A DNA stretch of 64,000 nt from Saccharomycopsis malanga (lineage: Eukaryota > Ascomycota > Saccharomycetes > Ascoideales > Saccharomycopsidaceae), in NCBI GenBank assembly GCA_004014935.1, contig CP025324.1, positions 2,652,179 through 2,716,178 on the forward strand. Direction: 5' to 3'. Within the stretch, counting starts at the first letter, position 1; each line of letters begins with the position of its first letter. Below are positions 1 to 9,908 of the stretch, piece by piece. The position numbers and the translations under genes were made by a program. The notes under the pieces are model-generated. The model saw nothing but the letters and a program-made list of their open reading frames with translations, did no database searches and was not told the DNA's origin.

Positions 1-1422
1 GCCAGTTTGGACTGACCAAACAAAAATTTCAAACGAATTCAAAGAGCTAGCAGCAATGACTTCTCCACTTGGATCAACTGCCAAACTGTTAAACTGGATC
101 CTTTCTGTAGTAGAAGTAAACGTTCTGAAGTTTCTATATCTTATTAAATCCCATGCTCTTACAGTACCGTCCAAAGAGCACGAGAACAAAACCTGGCCCT
201 TTTTGGCAAATTGAACACATGTCACAGCACTCGTATGTTCTTCAAATGTGTTTAAACAAAAACCTGAAGCAATGTCCCAAATTTTGATCTTTCCATCATC
301 ACTTGCTGTGACAACTCTGGATCCATCTGGTGAATAACAAAGACAATTCATGGAGTCAAAATGCCCCTGTTGTTTTAAAATATAGGATTCAGATTGCCAT
401 TCATACACCAATAATTGCCCCAACTTGGCAGATCCAAATGCTAGCCATTCACCACTGGAATTTACTTCTATGGTGTTGATAGCATTCTGGCCTAATGAAA
501 GTTGCTGTATTAAGGTGAAAGAAGGCAATTCATACAATCTGAACTCACCATTGGAGAAACCAACAATCAAAAGGTTAGAGTTTGCATGAAAAGCACTTGA
601 CTTCACAGTAGCATGATCGGGAGCTAAAAAGTAATTACGTTTGGTTATTCTCCAGCTCATCTTATTCAATGCCACATTTTCTACCTCTTCTTCACTGTCG
701 CTATCGTCGCTCTCATCTTTTGGTTTTTTGGTATATTCCCATTGAAGTAAGGCACCATCTTTACTCAAGGTATATATGATGTCTTGTTGTTCACTGAAAA
801 AGGCATTTACCACATAATCTCTATGGCCTGCCAAAGACATTTTAGCGTTTTTATCGTCCGATTGTAGCGACCATACTCTAGTGGTCATATCTTTAGATGC
901 TGTAAGAAGAAATCTAGAGTCTTTGGACCATACTATTGAAATGATATCATTATAATGGCCAGACAACTTTCTGAATTTGACAAATGGGGCAAATTGTCTA
1001 TCATTGTAATTCACCTCATCCTCATCGGTAGTGTTGCTGTTAGAAGAAGAAAGCTTCCATATCTGTAAAAGCCTACCACTGGCTATGGCAAAATACTTCC
1101 CATCCGGAGAAAACTTTATATCATCAACACTAGTATGGAAATTGAAATGATGAAGCGTTTGTCTGGTTTTAAAATTGACTAGAATTGCTCTGCCATCAAC
1201 ATCTACCGATAATAAAAGTGTATTTTGATCATTCAACGCTATTCTCTTTATGTTTTTGCGATGCTGATAATCAAAAGTAAAAGATGTATTGTTGATTAAA
1301 TCAAACACTGAAATTCTATTTCCAACAGGACTCAACAAAGTCTTTCCATCTTTTGTATAAACAATATTGGCATTTCTGTACACCGTGCCAAGCAAGTTGG
1401 AAAACTTGAAATCAGACTTCAT
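1..1422 (-). CDS. PWP2: Pwp2/Utp1 WD40 protein, U3 snoRNP (SSU processome) subunit; 3' part cut off by window edge
   Basis: The reading frame is open from an ATG at 1420-1422 to the window edge, about 474 codons, with the C-terminus missing. The start reads MKSDFKFSNLLGTVYRNANI, the typical Pwp2 N-terminus. Repeated WD40 blades are visible, for example SVDVDGRAILVNF, LTASKDMTTRVWSL, VTASDDGKIKIWDI and SCSLDGTVRAWDL. An acidic linker (DESDDSDSEEE) interrupts the blades, as is usual in this protein. In the family, Pwp2 is a core subunit of the UTP-B complex of the nucleolar 90S pre-ribosome and is needed for 18S rRNA processing. It faces SCY1 across a 283-bp divergent promoter. The assignment is from sequence memory and is strong; only the truncation limits it. 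Confidence 0.93.
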   Translation of the reverse strand, partial: MKSDFKFSNLLGTVYRNANIVYTKDGKTLLSPVGNRISVFDLINNTSFTFDYQHRKNIKRIALNDQNTLLLSVDVDGRAILVNFKTRQTLHHFNFHTSVDDIKFSPDGKYFAIASGRLLQIWKLSSSNSNTTDEDEVNYNDRQFAPFVKFRKLSGHYNDIISIVWSKDSRFLLTASKDMTTRVWSLQSDDKNAKMSLAGHRDYVVNAFFSEQQDIIYTLSKDGALLQWEYTKKPKDESDDSDSEEEVENVALNKMSWRITKRNYFLAPDHATVKSSAFHANSNLLIVGFSNGEFRLYELPSFTLIQQLSLGQNAINTIEVNSSGEWLAFGSAKLGQLLVYEWQSESYILKQQGHFDSMNCLCYSPDGSRVVTASDDGKIKIWDIASGFCLNTFEEHTSAVTCVQFAKKGQVLFSCSLDGTVRAWDLIRYRNFRTFTSTTERIQFNSLAVDPSGEVIAASSLNSFEIFVWSVQTG

Positions 1423-1705
1423 ATTTCCTATATGTTGTCAGCACAACCAGTTGAACCAAATTATTTATATAGTTTATTATATATATATATATATATATAT
1501 ACCGATGAAAAATTGAAAAAAAAAAAAATTTCTAAGGCATCGCTGCGGGTAACAGCATCTTGCATGATACTTTTTCATGCGATTTGGCCATAATTGACAG
1601 GGTGGAGCGAGTGACCATTATAAGGACATAATAGTATATTATTATCACAATAACTATTGTTGGCGGAAAAAACAAGTTTTGGCAGTCTGATACTTCCGGT
1701 TGAAC
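1423..1705. promoter_or_regulatory. Divergent PWP2/SCY1 promoter with (TA)12 and PAC/RRPE-like motifs
   Basis: The 283 bp between the two start codons contains an uninterrupted (TA)12 tract at 1478-1501. Next to it is CGATGAAAAATTGAAAAA (1503-1520), which overlaps a PAC-like core (CGATGA) and an RRPE-like stretch (TGAAAAATT). PAC and RRPE are known ribosome-biogenesis promoter elements in yeasts, which would suit PWP2. The motif match is partial, so the regulatory reading is inference. Confidence 0.4.
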
Positions 1706-4492
1706 ATGTTTAACAGTGTGTTTAAGACAGGGATATATGCCCATTATACGCCAAGCTCTACGCCCAGTTTCACGAATACACCATGGGTGGTATATACAGC
1801 CAAGAGTCATAAAACAAAACAACAAGTATCGTTATTCAAGTTCGACAAAAAATTATTTGAACAATTCGTGTATGATAATGCAAGCGCATCGTTTAGTAAT
1901 CTAAACAGAAGCACTTATAAGCTCATATTAGCAGAAGCAATCAGCTACGTCAAAGCATATGTCAATAATTTGATCAAATTCAAGCATCCCAACATTTTAT
2001 CGGTTATCGAGCCGCTAGAGGAGCGCCAAAATAGTTTGATATTTGTAACAGAGTTGGTTACCAGCGATTTGAACAATTTCATGAAAGGAAATACTGGGAA
2101 AGAAGAGGAGAATCAATTAATTTTAATTAACGGCTTGCTGCAGATATGCGGGGCTTTGAATTTCTTACATAACAATGCGAATATAATCCATTTGAATATC
2201 TTTCCGCCAAGTATATTCATCACCGAAAAACTTGACTTTAAACTCTCAGGCTTCAATTATATACAGAAGTGGGACGATAATGGTCCTAATCGGTATGATT
2301 TCATTGCTCCTGATGAAAGGTTTCCTAAGTTTTTAAGTATAAACTTTGATTACACCGATCCTACTTTATTGCTTGATCATGATTTGACTTATGCAAACGA
2401 TATCTTTTCCCTAGGATGCGTTATATATTATGCACTTAATGCCCAACCTGGAAAATCCTTTTTCCAGTCTAATAATGACTTGTATGATTATAAAGCAGCA
2501 GTGAATAGGGTCAAAACAAGCGGAGTGAAGTTCAAATTTGATGATTCTTATTTGGCTCAAAACTTCAATATGCTCATAGATACAAATCCCCAGGCCAGAA
2601 TATCTATAGAAGAGTTTAAAAATTCCAGTTTTTTCAATAACGAATTACTCAATTCACTTGATTTTGTCAATAATTTTAACTCCAAAACTCTTGTGGAAAA
2701 AAACATTTTTTTGAAAGGATTTAATTCCAGAAACTTCTATGAGAAATTTCCAAAATTTTTGCTCATTGACAAGTTCTTACCCATACTAAAAGAAACAATA
2801 TCTAATATTGCCAATATCGTGATATTTCCTATAACTCTAACATGCATATTCAAAGTTTCTAAAAACCTTTCCAACTTGTCATTTGTTACTTTATTGTTAG
2901 ATGTCTTCAAGCCTATTCCTATCAAAAGCAACAAGAAAACAGTGGAGCTCAATATCATTAGTTTCACAGAGATTCAAATCATTATTCTCGACAATTTGAA
3001 ACATATTTTGAATAAAATTAATACTTCCACCTCAGGCAATTTCAAAAAAGTGGAAAAATCATTTTTGGTCCCATTAATCAATAATGTCCTCGCTGATGGC
3101 GCTGTTTCTATAGAGCAATTACAGACAGAAGCTACAAGTAACGCTGTTTCGAATGCTTTCAATACCATAAAGACCTTGGGACAAGTATCGCCTGAAAAAT
3201 TGAAAATACAAGAAAAATTTTTGGCAAACTTGTCTTTAATCATTTCCACTTTACAGAATCAAACCAATAATGGCTCTGGAAAATTCATTGAAACTGAGGT
3301 TCTTCCCAAAGTTCTTCAGGTCTTCAAACAAACGGGGTCCTTAACGATACGTGTAGAAGTCTTGAAAAATTTCATTAAGTTGACAAAAGAGAAAGTTGTC
3401 AGTTCTGCATACGCTACCAAAAAAATCATACCACTGCTTATTGCTCTCAAATTGAAAAATAATCAACTAATTTTACAGGCTTTGTTGGAGTTTTATACTC
3501 TATATTTGGACGAGGATTTGTTTGACAAGTCTTTAGTTATTGATACTATCCTTCCTGAGCTATTGAAAGTGGGCTTCAACAATAATGAATTAACCATTGA
3601 AAACTTTAATGAGTATTTCGCCCTAATAACAAAACTTCAAAATAAACTTAAAGAAAAACATATCGTCTATTTGGAGAAATACAACGATAAGAATATCATT
3701 AAGAAAAATACCTTTCAGAATAGCAGTAATTCATTAGATTCACCTATGAATTCACCAGTCAACCAGGAACAAATTGCGACATTTGAATCGTTGGTTAACG
3801 GAGGCAAAACGAAGGATGCCACCGAAGCAAATAATGAACTGGTTTTCAATAGCATCGTGGCCTCTCCTGATTCATTCCATACACCGGAAGCAAATATTTT
3901 TAGTGGCACTTTTGGTGATTTAAACAACAGCCCTTCCAGTCTAAATCAAAATTTGGCCACTTCCTTGAATTTAAATACCAAGCCCTTACCTTCACAGCCT
4001 ACTACCAATTTTAGCGATATCTTAACTCCTTCAAATAAGAAAAACTTGCTGCGACTGGTGTCTCCATCTATCAATGCGTTGACACCTACCAAGAATACTA
4101 AACGTGGTGGTTTCCCAGATTCCTCTTCTTTGGGAACGGTGCTGAACAGCAATCTGGTAGATTTACACAGTAGCTCTTTCAACGCTCTACAAAACAACAG
4201 CCGCAGCAGTACTCCGGTCAGCACTAGCAGCAGCGCCATTGACTGGTCTCTGGAGACTACCAAAATAAATGCTGGTAAGTTGACATTATCTTCCAATAAT
4301 GTTCTAAAGCCAAAGAGCAGATCTGCCTCAAGTACTAACGTCACTCAAACTAATAACTCTCCTGGTTTTCCTCCGGGATTTTCAGCTGGCTTGATTCAAC
4401 CGAAAAAAGCAGGCACTAGTTTGAATAGTCATGGTACAATTGAGTCACAATACAAAAAAGCAAGCGACGATTTTTTTGATAGTTTTTTATGA
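1706..4492 (+). CDS. SCY1: Scy1-like protein pseudokinase (SCYL family)
   Basis: This encodes 928 residues from the ATG at 1706; the frame also opens at a TTG at 1700, but the ATG is the credible start. The N-terminal third is a degenerate protein kinase fold: the catalytic HRD is replaced by IIHLNIFPPSIF and DFG by LSGF, so catalysis is unlikely. FSLGCVIYYALNAQPG (subdomain IX) and PQARISIEEF are recognisable. The middle is alpha-helical, HEAT-like and rich in N, K and L. The C-terminal ~230 residues are low-complexity and N/S/T/P-rich, ending KASDDFFDSFL. SCYL2/Scy1 proteins act in clathrin-linked membrane traffic between Golgi and endosomes. S. cerevisiae Scy1 is about 800 residues, so this one is somewhat long. 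The gene is divergent from PWP2. Confidence 0.88.
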   Translation: MFNSVFKTGIYAHYTPSSTPSFTNTPWVVYTAKSHKTKQQVSLFKFDKKLFEQFVYDNASASFSNLNRSTYKLILAEAISYVKAYVNNLIKFKHPNILSVIEPLEERQNSLIFVTELVTSDLNNFMKGNTGKEEENQLILINGLLQICGALNFLHNNANIIHLNIFPPSIFITEKLDFKLSGFNYIQKWDDNGPNRYDFIAPDERFPKFLSINFDYTDPTLLLDHDLTYANDIFSLGCVIYYALNAQPGKSFFQSNNDLYDYKAAVNRVKTSGVKFKFDDSYLAQNFNMLIDTNPQARISIEEFKNSSFFNNELLNSLDFVNNFNSKTLVEKNIFLKGFNSRNFYEKFPKFLLIDKFLPILKETISNIANIVIFPITLTCIFKVSKNLSNLSFVTLLLDVFKPIPIKSNKKTVELNIISFTEIQIIILDNLKHILNKINTSTSGNFKKVEKSFLVPLINNVLADGAVSIEQLQTEATSNAVSNAFNTIKTLGQVSPEKLKIQEKFLANLSLIISTLQNQTNNGSGKFIETEVLPKVLQVFKQTGSLTIRVEVLKNFIKLTKEKVVSSAYATKKIIPLLIALKLKNNQLILQALLEFYTLYLDEDLFDKSLVIDTILPELLKVGFNNNELTIENFNEYFALITKLQNKLKEKHIVYLEKYNDKNIIKKNTFQNSSNSLDSPMNSPVNQEQIATFESLVNGGKTKDATEANNELVFNSIVASPDSFHTPEANIFSGTFGDLNNSPSSLNQNLATSLNLNTKPLPSQPTTNFSDILTPSNKKNLLRLVSPSINALTPTKNTKRGGFPDSSSLGTVLNSNLVDLHSSSFNALQNNSRSSTPVSTSSSAIDWSLETTKINAGKLTLSSNNVLKPKSRSASSTNVTQTNNSPGFPPGFSAGLIQPKKAGTSLNSHGTIESQYKKASDDFFDSFL

Positions 4493-4968
4493 ATATGGAG
4501 ATTCAAAAAATAGATGAAGCAGTTTGGTAAATGCATTTTGTAAGCCTTGATGATTTTGCAGGCGTCTTACCAAGCCCTTAAGTAGCTGAGCTAGTACAAG
4601 TGGAGAGCCAAAATTTTAATCATATTAAATTTTAGAATGATATATTAATAAAAAAAATAGTGTAAATTGACTATATCGTTGTAGAAAGACAAAAAAGAAA
4701 ATAAATTGAAGTTTTTTAATTATTACAGTTTAAAATCTGCTTTGATTTCCAGTAATAATCTATCGAGTACTTAATTTATCGTTAGAACATCAAACTAAGT
4801 TCTGCCTACTTTTGTTGGGATTTGAGCTATATAGAAGCTACATTAAGCTGACTACTACACTTATGTAAGCTTTTGCACAGTTTCTAGTAAAAAATTTTAT
4901 CAAAAAAACTTCTATTTATAAGAGCATATCCAATTGGTTGGTATTTTTGTTGACACCGTCCGCAGTTC
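4493..4968. other. Intergenic, SCY1 3' region
   Basis: AT-rich DNA between the SCY1 stop and the tRNA-Pro gene. I see no ORF of note, no LTR and no further RNA gene. Confidence 0.5.
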
Positions 4969-5074
4969 GGCCGCGTGGTCTAGTGGTATGATTCTCGCTT
5001 TGGGTAGCGAGCCTGATTAAAATCGGGTTTACCAAGTATGCGAGAGGTCCAGGGTTCAATTCCCTGCTCGGCCC
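4969..5074 (+). tRNA. tRNA-Pro (anticodon UGG) with a 34-nt intron
   Basis: The A-box region GTGGTCTAGTGGTATGATT and the B-box region GGTTCAATTCC fit a proline tRNA. The anticodon arm CTCGC-TTTGGG...T-GCGAG places TGG at 34-36. The intron, 34 nt after position 37 (about 5007-5040), contains ACCA, which can pair with the anticodon as in typical yeast tRNA introns. The mature tRNA is 72 nt. The acceptor stem closes GGCCGCG with CTCGGCC and leaves a C-U mismatch at 6:67; the yeast tRNA-Pro(UGG) I recall also has a mismatch there. A T9 run follows immediately and acts as the Pol III terminator. Confidence 0.95.
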
Positions 5075-5604
5075 AACTTTTTTTTTTAATTTTTTTATGT
5101 TTATACTTTAGTGAGGAATATAATCAAACAAAATAATCACAGCCAAACCACGCATTCATTCTAGTTATTTCGCAACTACAGATAAAGGCAATAAGAATCG
5201 TAAACGTGAATAATAACACGATTAAAGAACATAAATGTAAAAAATGAAGAGAAGAAGGTGAGGAAACGACATAGTATAGAAAAAATTGAAAACGTAACAA
5301 AAATATTTGTATGTGGTCAGCAAGAAGATAACCAAAATGAGCGAAGTTGTTTGACTGGTATTATTATCCCAAAGCTAAGAAAAAAAACTCGGCAATGAGC
5401 AAGAACAACCGTATCGAACAATCGCATATCGTGAAGCACGACAACTTTATACACGAACGTACATATATAAATATATAGAACGAGACAAAAAATGTGTTTA
5501 AATACTTATAGACGAATCAATGTGGAAAATTTTTTAAATCCACACTAAATGTGATACCAAAGACTGTCGTATAAGTAAAAATAAAAGGGCATGAAAGTCA
5601 CAAT
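5075..5604. other. Intergenic between tRNA-Pro and the OLE1 3' end
   Basis: It starts with the oligo-T Pol III terminator, then AT-rich DNA with no ORF I would trust. The downstream part is presumably the OLE1 3' UTR. Confidence 0.5.
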
Positions 5605-7068
5605 TCAAAAGTCTTTGGATTTTCTAGCCAAAAGTTTTTCTTGAAACTTGTAAGTTTCACCGTCAGCACCGGAGTCCTTGATAACAGCAACTCTCATAGT
5701 GGCCAACAAATTGTGAGCGGCGTTAGAGTGAGCGTAAACACCACCACTGAAAGCAGTGGTGGCGTCCTTTCCGTAGGAAGTTCTTATTAAAGGTTGACCA
5801 CCTGGATGTTCGGTGATGAAGCCGGAAACGTCATGCACAATACCAGAGATCAAAACTAAGCCCTTTCTTTCCTTGCAGACCTCAAAAAAATATTGTTTGT
5901 CCCAAAGAGGCAAGGATGATAAAGGAGTACCCCAATCCAATTGAGCCTTCATTCTGTCCAATTTCTTTTGTTGCTGTTGAACTAATCCCTGTTCGATAGC
6001 GTTACGGGAAAAGGTTTTCAAGTTGTAAGCCAAGCCGACCTTAGAACACAAGTAAATGACAATTTTTGTTGGGTCGTATTGATACCATTTGATGGCATTT
6101 CTATAATCCGATGGGAACTCATGGTGGAAGTTATGATAACCTTCGCCAAAAGTGACAAGAGCAGTCAAAACATGGTCTCTAGGGGTTCTAGTGTCATCAA
6201 AAGGCTGTTCACCAATCCAGTGGGCCAACGAGTTTACGCAGAAAGTAGCTTGTTGAATAACAAAAGCTTTTAAAATACCACCATAGATGAAACCACCAAG
6301 ATAGTCACCCCAGAAGTAACCAGCTACCAAGGAAGGAACGACAAAACTGGAAAATAACATAAGAATAATGTAATGTCTGTGTTGGACTCTAACAACCCAG
6401 TCGTCAATCAAATCACTAATGTCAGCTCTAGCTCTGTATCTTGGGTTTGGCTTTTCCAACATCCATCCCATATGACTATACCAAAAACCTTTTCTAGCAT
6501 CATAAGGGTCTCTCTTGGTGTCTGTATATCTATGGTGAACTCTGTGAGAATGGGACCACCATTTGATAGAACCTTCGATGGAGGAAGCGCCAAAAAAGGC
6601 ATAAAAAAGTCTGACAGGTAGTCTGGCAGAATAAGCCTTGTGAGCCCATAATCTATGATAACCAGCAGTGATAGACAAACCACCAAAGATGTAAAGAACA
6701 ACAGCTAAGACAGCAGTTTTCCATTGTAAAGGACAGACGCTCATTAAGGAAAAGCCAAACACAGGGACGGCAACAACCAATATGAAGTTCAACCAATTGA
6801 TATGTTGATGCCAGTTGCTCCAAGTGTATGGTTGTTCTGAAATATGCTTAGCCTTGGCATATTTGGCTTTCTCAGCCTTGTCCTTTTCCAAAAGAGTGTT
6901 TAAACTGTCCTTTGCCATCTCCTCGGCAGTAACATTAACAATCTCCTTATAACCCATGAGCTTACTGGCAACGCCACCAGCAACAACTCTTCTGATAGGC
7001 TTGTTGGTACCGGCAGCAACTGCATTAGCAGAAGTGATATCCACCGACTCGATTCCCGAAGACGACAT
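5605..7068 (-). CDS. OLE1: Acyl-CoA delta-9 desaturase fused to cytochrome b5
   Basis: The 487-residue ER membrane enzyme introduces the delta-9 double bond into palmitoyl- and stearoyl-CoA. All three histidine boxes are present: HRLWAH, HRVHH and, later, HNFHHEFP. Hydrophobic pairs flank them, such as FILVVAVPVFGFSLM and AVLAVVLYIFGGLSI. The C-terminal ~100 residues form a cytochrome b5 domain with the haem motif EHPGGQPLI and the second haem histidine in GVYAHSNAAHN. The ATG at 7066-7068 gives MSSSGIESVD and the length is near the usual ~510 for yeast Ole1. The strongest codons of the window are used, as expected for a highly expressed gene. I did not find a convincing fatty-acid or low-oxygen response element upstream. 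Confidence 0.97.
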   Translation of the reverse strand: MSSSGIESVDITSANAVAAGTNKPIRRVVAGGVASKLMGYKEIVNVTAEEMAKDSLNTLLEKDKAEKAKYAKAKHISEQPYTWSNWHQHINWLNFILVVAVPVFGFSLMSVCPLQWKTAVLAVVLYIFGGLSITAGYHRLWAHKAYSARLPVRLFYAFFGASSIEGSIKWWSHSHRVHHRYTDTKRDPYDARKGFWYSHMGWMLEKPNPRYRARADISDLIDDWVVRVQHRHYIILMLFSSFVVPSLVAGYFWGDYLGGFIYGGILKAFVIQQATFCVNSLAHWIGEQPFDDTRTPRDHVLTALVTFGEGYHNFHHEFPSDYRNAIKWYQYDPTKIVIYLCSKVGLAYNLKTFSRNAIEQGLVQQQQKKLDRMKAQLDWGTPLSSLPLWDKQYFFEVCKERKGLVLISGIVHDVSGFITEHPGGQPLIRTSYGKDATTAFSGGVYAHSNAAHNLLATMRVAVIKDSGADGETYKFQEKLLARKSKDF

Positions 7069-8213
7069 CTTGATACGTTATATCACTAATATTGTTAAGC
7101 AAGTATGCTGGTTACCTGTCACTTGCAAAGAGAAAATAAGGGAAACAAAAATATAAGCGAAAATCTAATTACTTATATATGCTCAGGCCGATCCTTGTCT
7201 ATTTATTTCCTGGGCTTGTTCTCTTTTTTTCTTTTGAAACAATTAAAGTCTCAATTTGCTTGTGGCTTGCTAGAGGAAATAGCGTGGTGTGAGCAACGGT
7301 TGGAAGGTAAAAGGAAAAGAAACAATCTGCTTGTTCCGTTGGAGGTGATGAGATGCTCTGATTCGAGGCGTCTTTCCTCTACCTTTTTTTTTGTTGGGGA
7401 TTGGTCGTAGGATTTGTTGGAGAAAAAGAAAAATACAAGGTGCGCGCACCCTGACAGTATAAGCTGTGTTGCAAGTCGTATACCGTATACTATTGTATGG
7501 TACTGAATATATGTATGCTCTTATGAAATAGTTGTTGTTCTTTGGGACTGATTGTGGAGGGCTGGGGTATGACTATGGTTAGTAATTACAAGGCCATATT
7601 ATTAGTGACTATATCCTGAGAATGTGACATGTATTTGATGATTCTTATATTAAAATGTCATACGTAATTGATATACACTGGACTCGAAATATAGAATCAT
7701 TGTTATTATGTCATATTAGGAATTCCATGTCCCAACTGTCAAACCTCGTTTAATGTAGAAAAAAATATTAAAATGCCGTATGATTCAAAAAACATTGCAT
7801 ATAATTAGTGATTTCCATATTCATGGCCTTTATTTGCATGACAATTGGGCAATTGGATTTTATCTAACTCTCTAAATACTCAATTAATGATGGGTTGTTT
7901 TCGGTAATTTGTTTTTTGAATAAAAGCAACAAAGAAAACAACCACTTATCAACAATTACTTGTAGATTACAGATCTCATCAATTATTTATGAGTGTAGTT
8001 ATTATTGAAATATGCTGCATATAGTATCGATAGATCAGTTATTTAATAAAATAATTTAATTTTGATAAAGCGTTAGGCATTGATAGCCAAATGAATATAA
8101 GTTTGTATAAAGTATTGAAAAACAGCTACTGATGTAAAAAATTCAAACTTGATAAAAATATCATGAGTCTCAATGGGAGAATAAAACATAAGCTAAATAG
8201 AAATTGACGTCCC
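7069..8213. promoter_or_regulatory. OLE1 upstream region and phosphoglucomutase 3' region
   Basis: About 1.1 kb without a gene. The first ~500 bp upstream of OLE1 is comparatively G-rich. It carries a perfect 12-bp palindrome, GGTGCGCGCACC, at 7439-7450, which stands out in this AT-rich sequence. The remainder (7600-8213) is AT-rich 3' flank of the phosphoglucomutase gene. A long promoter is normal for OLE1; specific factor binding is unknown. Confidence 0.4.
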
Positions 8214-9908
8214 TTAGGTTCTCACGTCAGGCTCATTGCGACCTAAAAACTCCTTTATTTTTAAGAAGCTAGTGACTTGTTCAATGTCAGTTTTCAAAAA
8301 GTCTTGGGCATCCAACTTGTAGCTGTCTTTGTCACTAGTATGTCTTTCAACATACAATCTGACAGTAGCGCCAGAAGAGCCTGTACCAGACAATCTTACA
8401 ACGAATCTCGCACCATTAGACAATTTCACGTACAAACCTTGGTTGGAAGAAACGGAACCATCCAAATCAGTGTAGCTGAAGTCACCGGCTTCTTTGACAG
8501 TAATACCACTGGCAAACTCAGAACCAACAAATCTGTCATCTTTTTCTACAAAGTTTCTCAAATTGTCGACCAAAGCCTTAGCACCTTCAGAAGAAACATT
8601 TTCATAATCATATCTAGTGAAAAAGGTTCTACCGTACTTTTCCCAAAAGCTTTCTTGAACAATCTTGATGGTGGCACCACCTTCCAACTCAGGGTGTTTA
8701 GCGTCGTAAGCAGCCAAAACATTCAACCAGGCAACAATTGCCCATAAACCGTCCTTTTCTCTTACATGGTCGGAACCAGTACCAAAGGACTCTTCGCCAC
8801 ATATGCTCAATTTCTTAGCATCGAACAAAGCACAGAAGAATTTCCAACCAGTTGGAACCTCGTAAACGTCAAGACCCTTGGATTTGGCAACCAAGTCGAT
8901 AGCTCCAGAAGTTGGCATGGAACGGGCCAAGCCGTACACACCGGTCTTCTGGAAATAAGGAATAGAGTCAGAGTATTCTGCAATGATGGCAACAGAGTCA
9001 CCTGGAGATACGAAAGCACCTGCACCATAAATCATATTTCTGTCGCCATCACCATCAGATGCAGCACCAAAAGCAATTTTTTCCGAATCCACCTTTTCAA
9101 CCAAAGACTTTGCGTAGGTTAAGTTAGGATCTGGGTGTAAACCACCAAAGTCAGATTTAGGAACAAAGTTCTGGATGGAGTTCAATGGCAAACCTAATTC
9201 TTCAACGAAAATGGCTTTACCATAAGGGCCAGTGACACCGTTTAAAGCGTCGAAAAGCACTCTGAAGCTTCCTCTTCTTCTATCGATGAATTGTTTGATT
9301 AAGTCGAAATCAAAGATTTCCTTAACCATATCTACGTAGTCTTTAGTGGAATCGATGATCTCCACCTCCAAATCGCCATAGTTTTTAGTGCCAATATGGG
9401 AGAGATCCACATCAGGCAAATTTTCAACAATTTTGTAGCTTTTCAAAGATTTGGCGGCATTGAACATTTTATTTGTTACGGACTCAGGAGCTGGACCACC
9501 GTTGGCCAAGTTATATTTAATGCCCATGTCATTGTTTGGACCACCAGGATTGTGGGAAGCAGTCAAAATAATGCCACCAGTGACTTTTTCTTTGAAGGTT
9601 CTGATGATATGGGAAGTAGCTGGGGTGGACAAAATACCATTCTGACCTAGAACCAACTTTTTCACGCCATTGGCAAGGCCAATCTTGGCAATGATATTGA
9701 TAACATGGTCATTGTAATAACGACCATCTCCTCCAACAACTATAGTGGAGTCCTTGGCCCCTTCTGGAATCGAGTCAAAAATGGCCTGGATAAAGTTTTC
9801 GGTATAGTGCTTCTGTTGGAACACAGTAACCTTTTTTCTGAGACCAGAAGTGCCTGGCTTCTGGTCATCGAAAGGAGTGGTTGGAACTTGGGTAACTTTG
9901 AAAGACAT
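8214..9908 (-). CDS. PGM2: Phosphoglucomutase
   Basis: This encodes 564 residues from the ATG at 9906-9908 (MSFKVTQVPTTPFDDQKPGT), the conserved start of the family. The frame runs 34 codons further upstream to an ATG at 10010, but that extension (MDIHWKYITVGLFF...) is unlike phosphoglucomutases and is probably 5' UTR. Family hallmarks are the active-site serine loop TASHNPGG, the metal loop DGDGDRNM, the substrate loop GEESFGTGSDHVREKDG and the C-terminal phosphate-binding RLSGTGSSGATVR. The enzyme interconverts glucose-1-P and glucose-6-P in the cytosol, feeding glycogen, trehalose and UDP-glucose synthesis. S. cerevisiae Pgm2 is 569 aa. PGM1 and PGM2 orthology cannot be separated here. Confidence 0.95.
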   Translation of the reverse strand: MSFKVTQVPTTPFDDQKPGTSGLRKKVTVFQQKHYTENFIQAIFDSIPEGAKDSTIVVGGDGRYYNDHVINIIAKIGLANGVKKLVLGQNGILSTPATSHIIRTFKEKVTGGIILTASHNPGGPNNDMGIKYNLANGGPAPESVTNKMFNAAKSLKSYKIVENLPDVDLSHIGTKNYGDLEVEIIDSTKDYVDMVKEIFDFDLIKQFIDRRRGSFRVLFDALNGVTGPYGKAIFVEELGLPLNSIQNFVPKSDFGGLHPDPNLTYAKSLVEKVDSEKIAFGAASDGDGDRNMIYGAGAFVSPGDSVAIIAEYSDSIPYFQKTGVYGLARSMPTSGAIDLVAKSKGLDVYEVPTGWKFFCALFDAKKLSICGEESFGTGSDHVREKDGLWAIVAWLNVLAAYDAKHPELEGGATIKIVQESFWEKYGRTFFTRYDYENVSSEGAKALVDNLRNFVEKDDRFVGSEFASGITVKEAGDFSYTDLDGSVSSNQGLYVKLSNGARFVVRLSGTGSSGATVRLYVERHTSDKDSYKLDAQDFLKTDIEQVTSFLKIKEFLGRNEPDVRT

